DNA from: DATKZH01 sp964475955
GTDB lineage: Bacteria; Planctomycetota; Planctomycetia; Pirellulales; Thermoguttaceae
Direction: 5' to 3'
Assembly (NCBI GenBank): GCA_964475955.1
Contig: CAYYZY010000135.1
Coordinates: 1-21,660 of the forward strand
Length of the DNA: 21,660 bases
Shown: one piece after another, positions 1 through 7,794 of the stretch
Layout: each line of letters starts with the position of its first letter
Position numbering within the stretch: the first letter of the stretch is position 1
Translations under genes and position numbers: made by a program
The notes under the pieces: model-generated
What the model was told of the DNA's origin: nothing
The model's database searches: none
What the model saw: the letters and a program-made list of their open reading frames with translations, nothing else

Positions 1-18
1 CGAGCCGAGGAACAGACC

Positions 19-1209
19 ATGATTGGGCGGTTCCGCATTGAGAACTACAAAGCGCTTCGCGACGTGGCGGTCGATTTGACGCCGCTGCACGTCCTGATCG
101 GCCCCAACGATTCCGGGAAGACGAGTATCCTGGAAGCGCTCGCGGCGCTTTGCCGGAGTGTCGACCATCCGCTTGCGCAAGCGTTTGCCGGGTCCTGGGA
201 AGGTCGGCAGTTGGTCTGGCTCGGAATGCGGGAACTGCCGATCGTGCTCACGGCGTCCGTCGAGCAAGATGCTGCTGGCTTCGACTATTCCCTCGCCTGT
301 TCCTGCGCGCCGAGCGGTCGCAACATGCGGGTCGAGGCCGAACGGGTTGATTTCGCAGGAGGCGATTCGTCCGTGGACATGACGCAAAAAGGCCATGAGT
401 GGTCGCGAGTGTCACAAGTCGCATTCCAAGGGAATCCTGCGCCCGACGACGTGAAGTCGGCCGCGATGCAGGTGTACCAGTCGCTGGTCGGGGTCCACTC
501 CTATCGCTGGGATCCCCGCTTCCTTGCCTTGCCCGTCGCCCCGGACAGGAAGCGGCGATTTCGCATGGAGCCCTCGGGGTTCGGCCTGGCGTTGTGTCTG
601 GACGACATACTCGGCTACGATCGCGACTTGTTCATTCGGCTCGAAGAGCGCTTTCGCAAGATCTTCCCTCACGTCAAGTCGATCAAGCTCATACCGGAGC
701 CGGCCTTCAAATCGCCCGTCGACGATCCGGAACAGATCCCGCTTTTGCAGAAGTCGGATGGGAAAGGCGTCTATTTGGAGTTTGCGGCGGGCGGGGAGCC
801 GATCCCTGCTCGCCAGGTCTCCGACGGGGTCTTGCTCGTTCTCGCCTATCTGGCAATCCTGCATCTACCGCAGCCTCCACGGGTGGTGCTGGTCGAGGAG
901 CCGGAGAACGGCGTCCATCCTTCGCGGCTCGAGGACGTCCTTTCCATCCTCCGAGAACTGGTAAGCGAACAGTCGCAGACCCAGGTGGTGCTGACGACCC
1001 ACTCGCCCTACGTAGTCGATCTCTTCCAACCCGAGGAGGTCACGCTGTGCCGGATGGAAGACGACGGTTCCGTGAGCGTTCGTTGTCTTTCGGAGAGCAA
1101 GGCCGTGCGAGATCAGCTCGACGTGTTTACACTGGGCGAGATCTGGACGGCCGAGGGCGACGAGACGCTCGCCCGGTCGGTGGCGTCGGGGGGGAAGTCG
1201 TCGCAATGA
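19..1209 (+). CDS. OLD/RecF-like AAA (ABC-type) ATPase, candidate defence ATPase
   Basis: A 396-residue cytoplasmic ATPase of the AAA_21/OLD-like group. The P-loop GPNDSGKTS is at residues 28-36 (Lys34). An ABC-signature-like segment (SDG, 268-270) precedes the Walker B stretch VVLVEEPENGVHP (289-301, Glu293/Glu294), and a switch histidine sits in TTHSP (326-330). The middle (about 50-260) has no motif I recognise and replaces the long coiled coil of SMC/RecN proteins. No membrane segment or signal peptide is seen. The start is the first ATG, with GAGGAA a few bases upstream. The stop codon overlaps the start of a TOPRIM-like gene (ATGA), so the two are probably co-translated. Family knowledge: such ATPases sense or gate an effector in phage-defence modules (OLD, Gabija GajA, PARIS AriA). 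That role here is inference. The last codons contain a G7 run. Confidence 0.9.
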   Translation: MIGRFRIENYKALRDVAVDLTPLHVLIGPNDSGKTSILEALAALCRSVDHPLAQAFAGSWEGRQLVWLGMRELPIVLTASVEQDAAGFDYSLACSCAPSGRNMRVEAERVDFAGGDSSVDMTQKGHEWSRVSQVAFQGNPAPDDVKSAAMQVYQSLVGVHSYRWDPRFLALPVAPDRKRRFRMEPSGFGLALCLDDILGYDRDLFIRLEERFRKIFPHVKSIKLIPEPAFKSPVDDPEQIPLLQKSDGKGVYLEFAAGGEPIPARQVSDGVLLVLAYLAILHLPQPPRVVLVEEPENGVHPSRLEDVLSILRELVSEQSQTQVVLTTHSPYVVDLFQPEEVTLCRMEDDGSVSVRCLSESKAVRDQLDVFTLGEIWTAEGDETLARSVASGGKSSQ

Positions 1210-1796
1210 GGATTCTCCTGGTAAGCGAGGGACCAAGCGAACTGAGCGGCGCGCTAGAGAATCTCGTCCGACGGCTCGGGATGACGGCACAGGACATCGA
1301 AACCGATCGCGTGAGCCGACGCACCATTCACGCGCACCACGGTAAGGGACGAGGCTATTTCAAACGGGCGGTGCGCTGGATGCTTGAGGCGCGAAAGCGA
1401 GGGTACGGCGCGTTGATTCTGGTCATCGATCAAGACGGCCGCCCGGAAAGAACGCGAGAAATCGCCGACGCGCAGGAGTACGCGGGAACATGGCTCCCCG
1501 GCGCGCTCGGAGCGGCGATACGGACTTTCGACGCCTGGATGCTGGCCGACGAAAAGGCAATGACGGAGGTTCTCGGGGCAGGCGTCTCGCGCCAGCCCGA
1601 GCCGGAGCGCATCGTCGATCCCAAGAGCGTTTGCGGCGGACTGCTTGACCGGTCGGATTGCTCGCTGCGACAGACCCAGATGTACGCGGCGATTGCGGAC
1701 GTCGTTGACGTCGCCGTGCTCGAGGCGCGCTGTCCCGGTGGTTTCGGCCCGTTCGCCGAGCGCGTCCGCGCACTTGCAGCCAACTCCGCAATTTGA
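1206..1796 (+). CDS. DUF4276/TOPRIM-like small protein, partner of the upstream ATPase
   Basis: A 196-residue protein starting at the ATG that overlaps the ATPase stop by four bases, with a G-rich stretch (1188-1197) as ribosome binding site. Its N-terminus LLVSEGPSE (4-12) carries the TOPRIM-type glutamate (Glu8), and LVIDQDG (72-78) supplies a D-x-D pair (Asp75, Asp77). FDAWMLADE (108-116) matches the segment typical of DUF4276 proteins, which are often encoded beside ABC-type ATPases. TOPRIM folds bind Mg2+ and cut or join nucleic acid, so a nuclease effector is the natural guess, but activity is not shown here. Size fits DUF4276 (about 200 residues). The reading frame stays open upstream to position 399, but that part overlaps the ATPase and is not protein-like. 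Alternative: an RloB-type protein. Confidence 0.85.
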   Translation: MRILLVSEGPSELSGALENLVRRLGMTAQDIETDRVSRRTIHAHHGKGRGYFKRAVRWMLEARKRGYGALILVIDQDGRPERTREIADAQEYAGTWLPGALGAAIRTFDAWMLADEKAMTEVLGAGVSRQPEPERIVDPKSVCGGLLDRSDCSLRQTQMYAAIADVVDVAVLEARCPGGFGPFAERVRALAANSAI

Positions 1797-1831
1797 CGGC
1801 CCTGTTACCCCCGGATTGGGAGCGAGTCACG

Positions 1832-4800
1832 ATGAGAGACGCCGCAACACACGCGTTCGTGCTGACCGCTTGTCTCGTTTGCGCCGGAAGCGGCGCCCGA
1901 GCGGGAGAGACGCCCTCGGCGGAGGAGGTCCTCCGCAGGTGCGGGGTATCGGGCGGGCTGGTGGTTCATCTCGGGTGCGGCGACGGCCGCCTGACGGCCG
2001 CCCTGCGGGGCGACGGGCGGTGCCTGGTCCACGGGCTGGACGCCGACCCGGGCAGCGTCGCCGCGGCCCGCAAACATATCGCGTCGCGGGGGACCTACGG
2101 CCCCGTATCGGTCATGCAGTGGGACCGGCCGTACCTGCCGTACCGGGACAACCTGGTCGACCTGCTCTTCTCCGAAGACCCGGCCAGCGTGGACGCCGAG
2201 GAGATCATGCGCGTTCTCGCACCACTTGGAACGGCCTACGTGAAGCGGAACGGCGAGTGGGAACAGACGGTGAAGCCGTGGCCGGCGGACATCGGCGAGT
2301 GGACCCACTGGCTGCAAGACGCCGGCAACAACCCGGTGGCCCGAGATACGCGCGTGGGCCCGCCGAACCACATGCAGTGGAAGTGCGGCCCGCTGTGGGC
2401 GCGAAGCCACGATCGTTGCCCGCCGAGTACTCAGGCCATGGTCTCGGCCCGGGGGCGGTTGTTCTCCATCTACGACGAAGGCATGATCGGACTGCCGCGC
2501 ATGCCGGCCCGCTGGACGCTCATCGCGCGGGACGCGTTCAACGGCCTGCTGCTGTGGAAGCGGCCTCTCGGCCACAGTGACCGGTGGCGGCTGGCCGTCG
2601 CGGGCGACTCGGTGTTCGTCGTCCTCGACCGTCGCGGCCCCCTGGCAATCCTCAACGCGGCTACCGGCGAGGTCCGCCGAACGTGTGAGGACGCCGGCAT
2701 CCCGAAAAGAGTCATGCACTCCGGAGGAACGGTGATCGTCTACAGCCGCGAGGGCCAAGAGAACCGGTTGGCGGCCGTCGATCCGGATTCGGGCGAGGTA
2801 CGGTGGAAGAAGCGGGTTGAATCGATCACCGGGGAGGGCCGCGAGGCGCTGGCCGCTTGCCAGGGTCGTCTCTGCTACTCGACGGGCAAAGAACTCGTCT
2901 GCCTCGAGATCGAGGACGGTGAGCAAGCGTGGCGCACCGGCGGCAAGGCGAAGCGCGTGATCATGGGCGGAGAGATCGTGCTGGCCGGCAATACGGTCCT
3001 CTCCGCCTCCGACGGCAGCGAGCTCTGGAACTTGCGCGGCGGCGGGCACGGTGGTCCTATTGTGGCTTCCGGCCTCCTCTGGCCCGGGGTGAGCATCGCC
3101 AGGCACTCCCATCCTTTTCACTGGGCTCCCGGGGAAGCAGAGGCCGCGGCGTACGACCCGATGACGGGCGAAAAGGAGAAGGAGGTGATGGTTCCCCGGC
3201 TGGTAACCCCGGGCCACCACTTCCGCTGCTACCCCGCCAAGGCCACCGAGCGCTACATGCTGCTCAACAAGCGTGGGGTGGAGTTTTTCGACCTGCGCGG
3301 CGAGAACCACATGCGGTGCGATTGGCTCCGCGCCCCCTGCCGCCACGGCGCCTTGGCCTGCAACGGGTTGCTCTACATGGGGACCAGTCCGTGTTTCTGC
3401 TATCCCGGCGTGAAGCTCAGCGGCTTCAACGTCATGTCGGCCGAGGTCGAAGACGGCCGGAAGGCCCCCGCCGAAAGGGAACAGCGCCTTCATCGCGGCC
3501 CGGCCTGGGGCCAAACTGCCGGCGAACCGGCTGCCGAAGAGGATTGGCCCACCTACCGGCACGACGCGCTTCGCAGCGGGGCCAACAAGACCACGATCCC
3601 CTCCGAACTCGGCCTGAAATGGGAAACCGAACTGAAGGGCCGGATCTCGCCGCCGGTTGCCGCATGGGGCAGAGTGTTCCTCGCCGAAGTGGATCGCCAC
3701 CGCGTGACGTGCCTTGCCGCCTCGAGCGGCGAAGTCCTTTGGACCTTCACGGCCGGGGCGCGCGTCGATTCGCCCCCCACCCTCTACCGGGGCCTGGTCC
3801 TGTTCGGCTCGGCCGACGGCCGCGCATACTGCCTGCGCGCCCGGGACGGCGAGCGCGTGTGGACGTTCGACGCGGCGCCCCGCGACCGGCTGGTCACCGT
3901 GTTCGGCCAGTTGGAGTCGGCCTGGCCGGTGCACGGCAGCGTGCTCGTGCAGAACGACGTGGCCTACGTCTCCGCCGGCCGTTCGTCGTTTCTCGACGGC
4001 GGCATGTACTACTTCGCCCTGCACCCGAAGACCGGCCGATTGCTCCACGAGGCGCGCGTCGAGAGCCCGCGTCCCGACGTCCGCAAGCAAGCCGGGCTGC
4101 CCTTCGACATGGAAGGGGTGCGGACCGACGTTTTGGTCGGCGACGGGGAGGACGTCTACCAGTTCTTCGTCCGATTCAATCCGGACCTGACCCGGCAAGA
4201 CGCGCCGCGGATCACCAAACTGGGCGACCGGGAAGTCAGCCAGCACCTGATGACCAACGCCGGCCTGCTCGATCGGACCTGGTTCGACCGCAACTTCTGG
4301 ATCCACGGCGCGAGGTGGCCCGGATACTACTTCGCCTACGACGCGCCCAAGTCGGGCCAGATCCTCGTCTTCGACGAGCAAACCACCTACGGCCTGCACG
4401 TCTTCCGCGGCCGCACCGGCCACAGTCCCTTCTTCGAACCCGGCCACGGCAAGTACGAACTGTTCGCCGACGAGAGCGCCAACCGGGCCGTGCTCCGGCC
4501 CATGGAGATCGGCCGGGAGAAGGGCACCAGCCTTACCCGCAGCCTGATGCCGAAGTGGTCCGAGGAAATCCCGGTCCGCGCCCGGGCCATGGTCCTGGCC
4601 GGGGATCGCCTGGTTCTGGCCGGTCCGCCCGACGTGGTCCCAAGCGACGACCCCCTGGCGGCGTTCGAGGGAAGGCGCGGCGCGAAGCTCTGGGTGGTTT
4701 CCGCCGAAAGCGGGGAGAGGTTGGCCGCCTACGACCTGCCCCGCCTTCCCGCATTCGACGGGCTGATCGCGGCCGCCGGCCGGTTGTACCTGTCCACAAC

Positions 4801-4873
4801 GGACGGGCATCTGATGTGCATTGGTGATGCAAACGAAGGAGAGCCTCTGGCGTCGGCTGCGCTTGGGAAGTGA
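1832..4873 (+). CDS. Secreted methyltransferase-like domain fused to PQQ-type beta-propeller repeats
   Basis: A 1013-residue protein. Residues 1-25 look like a Sec signal peptide (hydrophobic stretch, then GARAG). Residues 36-140 contain a class I SAM-methyltransferase motif I (VVHLGCGDGR, 44-53) and an acidic strand end (HGLDADP, 67-73). The remainder is PQQ-type propeller repeats in two blocks: roughly 190-550, and from DWPTYRHD (571-578) to the end, with repeats such as GEVLWTF and GERVWTF. This two-part layout is familiar from planctomycete PQQ-binding-like repeat proteins, whose function is unknown. The propeller does not by itself imply PQQ binding. The ATG at 1832 was preferred to a TTG at 1793 that overlaps the upstream stop, because it places the signal peptide at the N-terminus. 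A perfect inverted repeat begins at the stop codon. Confidence 0.88.
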   Translation: MRDAATHAFVLTACLVCAGSGARAGETPSAEEVLRRCGVSGGLVVHLGCGDGRLTAALRGDGRCLVHGLDADPGSVAAARKHIASRGTYGPVSVMQWDRPYLPYRDNLVDLLFSEDPASVDAEEIMRVLAPLGTAYVKRNGEWEQTVKPWPADIGEWTHWLQDAGNNPVARDTRVGPPNHMQWKCGPLWARSHDRCPPSTQAMVSARGRLFSIYDEGMIGLPRMPARWTLIARDAFNGLLLWKRPLGHSDRWRLAVAGDSVFVVLDRRGPLAILNAATGEVRRTCEDAGIPKRVMHSGGTVIVYSREGQENRLAAVDPDSGEVRWKKRVESITGEGREALAACQGRLCYSTGKELVCLEIEDGEQAWRTGGKAKRVIMGGEIVLAGNTVLSASDGSELWNLRGGGHGGPIVASGLLWPGVSIARHSHPFHWAPGEAEAAAYDPMTGEKEKEVMVPRLVTPGHHFRCYPAKATERYMLLNKRGVEFFDLRGENHMRCDWLRAPCRHGALACNGLLYMGTSPCFCYPGVKLSGFNVMSAEVEDGRKAPAEREQRLHRGPAWGQTAGEPAAEEDWPTYRHDALRSGANKTTIPSELGLKWETELKGRISPPVAAWGRVFLAEVDRHRVTCLAASSGEVLWTFTAGARVDSPPTLYRGLVLFGSADGRAYCLRARDGERVWTFDAAPRDRLVTVFGQLESAWPVHGSVLVQNDVAYVSAGRSSFLDGGMYYFALHPKTGRLLHEARVESPRPDVRKQAGLPFDMEGVRTDVLVGDGEDVYQFFVRFNPDLTRQDAPRITKLGDREVSQHLMTNAGLLDRTWFDRNFWIHGARWPGYYFAYDAPKSGQILVFDEQTTYGLHVFRGRTGHSPFFEPGHGKYELFADESANRAVLRPMEIGREKGTSLTRSLMPKWSEEIPVRARAMVLAGDRLVLAGPPDVVPSDDPLAAFEGRRGAKLWVVSAESGERLAAYDLPRLPAFDGLIAAAGRLYLSTTDGHLMCIGDANEGEPLASAALGK

Positions 4874-4897
4874 GTGGATGGATGCCCTTTCCACTCA
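4871..4897 (+). terminator. Hairpin at the stop codon, possible terminator
   Basis: TGAGTGGA (4871-4878) and TCCACTCA (4890-4897) form a perfect 8-bp inverted repeat around an 11-base loop. The first arm includes the stop codon of the propeller gene. No T-run follows, so it may be an mRNA 3'-end stabiliser or a weak terminator rather than a canonical intrinsic terminator. Confidence 0.4.
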
Positions 4898-4956
4898 GTG
4901 ACCGCCCGAGCAGTCGCGACTCGTGCGTATCTATCCGACAAGCCAAATGACGTATC

Positions 4957-4960
4957 GGAG
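4957..4960 (+). promoter_or_regulatory. Ribosome binding site deciding the start of the Gfo/Idh gene
   Basis: GGAG lies 7 bases before the ATG at 4968. The reading frame is also open from a GTG at 4923 and an ATG at 4947, but neither has a comparable site, and the start at 4968 puts the twin-arginine motif 15 residues from the N-terminus. Confidence 0.6.
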
Positions 4961-4967
4961 TAACACG

Positions 4968-6389
4968 ATGGAACACCGAGTAGCCAAGCATCACGGGCGA
5001 ACGATCGACAGGCGGCGGTTCCTCTCGGCGGCGGCCGCGGGAACCGCGGGCGTGGTCTCCCCGACCGTCGTGACGGGCCAGGGCAAGCGTTCGCCCATCG
5101 ACAAGATGCACATCGCCTGCGTGGGGCTCGGGGCCATGGGGTACACGACGCTGGAGAATTGCATTGGGACCAAGAACCTCGGCAGCCCGCGGCTGGAGTT
5201 TGCCGACAACGTGGTGGCCCTCTGCGACGTCGACTGGCGGCGCGCCTCCGTGCCGTTTCGGCGGTTCCCCAAGGCGACGAAGTTCAAGGACTACCGTCGG
5301 ATGCTCGACGAAGTGCGGGGCATCGACGCCGTCGTCGTCGCCACGCCCGATCATACCCATGCGGTGATCACCGCCGAGGCGATGCGGCGCGGGAAGCACG
5401 TCTACACCCAGATGCCGCTTGCGCACGACGTGCGCGAGGCCCGCCGCCTGGCCGAGATCGCCCGCGAGACGGGCGTCACCACGCAGATGGGCAACCAGAG
5501 GCACTCCAGCCCGGTCCTCAGGAAGACCCGGGCTTGGATCAGGGCGGGCGCCGTGGGGACCGTCCGAGAGGTCCACTGCTGGACCCGGGAGCCGACGTGG
5601 CCCCGGGCAGCCGCCGCTGCGCCCGGCGGCAGGCCCGTTCCGAAGGGGCTCGACTGGGACCTCTGGCTGGGTCCCGCCCCCGTGCGGGCGTACAACCCGG
5701 CCTATCACCCCTACAACTGGCGCGCCTGGCGGGATTTCGGCTCCGGGGCGCTCGGCGCGTTGGGCTGCCACGTGATGGACGCCCCTTTCTGGATCCTGGA
5801 GCTGGACAAGATCGACCGGTTCCGCGTGGAGGCCGAGTCGCAAGGAATGAGCGAGCAGGGCTGGCCGGCGTCGTCGCACGTGCGCTACGTCTTCCCCGCC
5901 TGCGATGACCGGCCGGAACTGACCGTCCACTGGTACGACGGCGGAAGGCGGCCCGCCGCGCCCGAGGGGATGCCGCCGCGCAGGGAACTCGACGCCAACG
6001 GGGCGATCTTCGTGGGCGACAAGGGGACGCTCACGTGCGGGGACGTCGTGAACGTGAACGACCCGGATGACGACCTCCCCCTGCTCTTGCCCGAATCTCG
6101 CTGGAAATCGTTTGAGCCTCCGAGGAAGGTCGACCGGCTTCCCGGCTCCTGGGAGCACGACTGGCTGGGCAACCACGAGCACCTGTGGCTCGAGGCGTGC
6201 AGGAAGGGCGAAAAGCCCTGCTCCCATTTCGAGTACTCGGCGGCCCTGACCGAGATGGTCCTGCTCGGAAACGTCGCCCTCCAGGCCGGCGAGCCCATCG
6301 AATGGGACCGGCAGAGGATGGAAGTCGTCAGCCCGTCCGACGCAAACCGGTACGTGGGCCGTGAATACAGGAAGGGGTGGAGCATCTAA
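4968..6389 (+). CDS. Tat-exported Gfo/Idh/MocA family oxidoreductase with altered EKP motif
   Basis: A 473-residue NAD(P)-dependent sugar oxidoreductase-like protein. The N-terminus has a twin-arginine signal (RRRFL at 15-19, then an Ala/Gly-rich stretch), indicating folded export through Tat. The Rossmann fold starts at HIACVGLGAMG (48-58, GxGxxG). The segment TPDHTH (126-131) is typical of the family. The usual E-K-P motif reads Q-M-P (148-150), so the conserved lysine is methionine. The distal active-site stretch GCHVMD (266-271) keeps His268 and Asp271. Family members oxidise or reduce sugars, inositols or cyclitols, and planctomycetes carry many exported copies. With the lysine missing, this one may bind substrate differently or be inactive. 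The gene follows the propeller gene by 94 bases and faces a convergent radical SAM gene. Confidence 0.9.
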   Translation: MEHRVAKHHGRTIDRRRFLSAAAAGTAGVVSPTVVTGQGKRSPIDKMHIACVGLGAMGYTTLENCIGTKNLGSPRLEFADNVVALCDVDWRRASVPFRRFPKATKFKDYRRMLDEVRGIDAVVVATPDHTHAVITAEAMRRGKHVYTQMPLAHDVREARRLAEIARETGVTTQMGNQRHSSPVLRKTRAWIRAGAVGTVREVHCWTREPTWPRAAAAAPGGRPVPKGLDWDLWLGPAPVRAYNPAYHPYNWRAWRDFGSGALGALGCHVMDAPFWILELDKIDRFRVEAESQGMSEQGWPASSHVRYVFPACDDRPELTVHWYDGGRRPAAPEGMPPRRELDANGAIFVGDKGTLTCGDVVNVNDPDDDLPLLLPESRWKSFEPPRKVDRLPGSWEHDWLGNHEHLWLEACRKGEKPCSHFEYSAALTEMVLLGNVALQAGEPIEWDRQRMEVVSPSDANRYVGREYRKGWSI

Positions 6390-6423
6390 TCCTACAGCGC
6401 AGGGTCGACGCAGATGTTGGGAA

Positions 6424-6466
6424 AGGCGAATCCGGTTCCTGCCCAGTTTGGATTCCCAGTTCGCCT
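6424..6466. terminator. Inverted repeat between convergent genes, possible bidirectional terminator
   Basis: AGGC (6424-6427) and GAATCC (6428-6433) pair with GCCT (6463-6466) and GGATTC (6450-6455), giving a bulged 10-bp stem in the 174-base gap between the convergent ends at 6389 and 6564. Position favours a terminator. No T-run follows on either strand, so support is modest. Confidence 0.3.
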
Positions 6467-6563
6467 GCCTTGACATACCGACCGACCGTCGATGCTGCGC
6501 AGTAGTACTGAAGGGCGCCGTCGAGCCCCATGCCGGCGCGGGTCCCGGCGACCGCGGGCGGAC

Positions 6564-7529
6564 CTACGCCCGATCGAACCGGTGGATGCCTTCGGCGCGC
6601 GCGGCGGCCAGCGCGGCCTCGAACTCGTCGAGCGTGAGGGGTCGGCGGATCGACTCGTGGCGGCGGGCGTATCCCGCCGGGCGGTACTGGGGCATCAGGT
6701 TGACGAACGTTTCGGCGGAGACTTCCCGGGCCAAAAACCGCATCACCTGGGGCGTGCCGGCCAGCCCGTTGGGCATCACCAGGTGGCGGACCAACAGCCC
6801 GCGCCGGGCCAATCCCTGCTCGTCGATCACCAGGTCGCCCACCTGACGGTGCATCTGGCGAACGGCCGCGCAGGCGACGTCGCGATAGTCTTCAGCGTGG
6901 GCCAGTTCCCGGGCCACCTCGGGGTCCCAGAATTTGAAGTCGGGCATGTAGACGTCGACCGCGCCGTCGAGCAGTTCGAGCGTCTCGCGACGGTCGTAGC
7001 AGCCCGTGTTGTAGACCAGCGGCAGGCGCAGGCCTTCGTCGGCGGCCAGGACCAGGGCCTCGAGGATCTGCGGCACCACGTGCGAGGGCGTGACGAAGTT
7101 CACGTTGTGGCACCCGCTCCGCTGGAGCGAGAGCATCATGCCGGCCAGCCGCTCGGCCGTCGCTTCGTGGCCGTGCCCCTCCCAACTGACGTCGAAGTTC
7201 TGGCAGAACTCGCACCGCAGGTTGCAGTGGGTGAAGAAGATCGTCCCCGAACCGTTCTGGCCGCGCAGGCAGGCCTCTTCCCCGTGGTGCGCGAAGCAAC
7301 TGCTCACCACGGCGCGCCGGCCCGTGCGGCAAAACGGCTCTCGCCGCGCGGTCGGGCTTTCGGGCCAGGCCGACGCGGCGCCGGCTTCGAGCCCTTCGCC
7401 CCGCCGATCCGCATGGCACCGGCGCGGGCAGAGGGTGCAGTCGGCCAGCGCGTCGACCGCGCGCCGGGCGCGCTCGGCCAACTCGCCGCTCTCGTGAAGC
7501 TCGAGATAGGCCGGGTAGATTGAAGGCAT
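6564..7529 (-). CDS. PflA-like radical SAM protein (COG1313 type)
   Basis: A 321-residue cytoplasmic protein. The cluster-binding motif is CNLRCEFC (Cys102, Cys106, Cys109; CX3CX2C), followed by QNFDVSW. This segment and the downstream order (NFVTPSH, LPLVYNTGCYD, VDVYMPDFKFW, LVMPNGLAGT) fit the COG1313 group of PflA-like radical SAM proteins found in archaea and many anaerobic or deep-branching bacteria. Upstream, CTLCPRRC (31-38) adds three cysteines, with others at 67, 78 and 87. Between the third cysteine and Cys67 there is more sequence than I expect for the family. The substrate is unknown. The best-known relatives install glycyl radicals, but no glycyl-radical enzyme lies nearby. It is the last gene of the minus-strand block, separated from the upstream gene by 265 bases, so it is probably transcribed on its own. 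Confidence 0.88.
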   Translation of the reverse strand: MPSIYPAYLELHESGELAERARRAVDALADCTLCPRRCHADRRGEGLEAGAASAWPESPTARREPFCRTGRRAVVSSCFAHHGEEACLRGQNGSGTIFFTHCNLRCEFCQNFDVSWEGHGHEATAERLAGMMLSLQRSGCHNVNFVTPSHVVPQILEALVLAADEGLRLPLVYNTGCYDRRETLELLDGAVDVYMPDFKFWDPEVARELAHAEDYRDVACAAVRQMHRQVGDLVIDEQGLARRGLLVRHLVMPNGLAGTPQVMRFLAREVSAETFVNLMPQYRPAGYARRHESIRRPLTLDEFEAALAAARAEGIHRFDRA

Positions 7530-7794
7530 CGTGTACGGGCACCTAACCGGGCGCCCATGTCGTCAGTCAGACCGGTACGATGGATCGGTGGACCAGCTTG
7601 CCACGTGGGTCTCGTACCTCGACCCAATCTATGGGTAGAACGCGTGGGTGTCGTCCCTGCGCCGAACGATCGCGTGGGGCCGGCGACTCAATGCCACCAG
7701 GGCGTTGGGCTCGTGGCTCGATCCGCCCTGCGGGGTACCGCGGGCGCCGCCTGGCACGGCGATGTGTTTGGGATACACTCCTCGCGCCGGCGTG
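7530..7794. other. Intergenic gap, no gene seen
   Basis: A 265-base gap between two minus-strand genes. It should hold the promoter of the radical SAM gene, but no clear -35/-10 pair was recognised. The only structure noted is a short stem, TGGGTC (7606-7611) with GACCCA (7621-7626). Confidence 0.5.

Noticed and set aside
399..1205. A 5' extension of the TOPRIM-like gene within the ATPase gene
   Set aside because: The extension is Arg/Pro-rich and overlaps the conserved ATPase core in another frame; the ATG at 1206 gives the normal DUF4276 length.
1832..4873. Annotation as a PQQ-dependent alcohol or glucose dehydrogenase
   Set aside because: The tryptophan-docking repeats are general propeller features. 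I did not see the active-site layout or heme motif of those enzymes, and the N-terminal methyltransferase-like domain argues for another role.
1805..4894. A 1029-codon open frame antisense to the propeller gene
   Set aside because: It mirrors the plus-strand gene almost end to end, as expected in GC-rich DNA. Its translation shows no domain or signal peptide, while the plus strand encodes clear propeller repeats and a methyltransferase motif.
4533..6476. A 647-codon minus-strand frame across the propeller gene end and the Gfo/Idh gene
   Set aside because: It spans two well-supported plus-strand genes and their intergenic gap; composition is Arg/Pro/Gly-rich with no recognisable motif.
6492..7523. 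A 343-codon plus-strand frame opposite the radical SAM gene
   Set aside because: The minus strand encodes the CX3CX2C motif and family landmarks; this frame has none.
7606..7626. Short stem TGGGTC/GACCCA as a terminator or regulatory element
   Set aside because: Six base pairs with a 9-base loop and no T-run is within chance expectation for a 265-base GC-rich gap.
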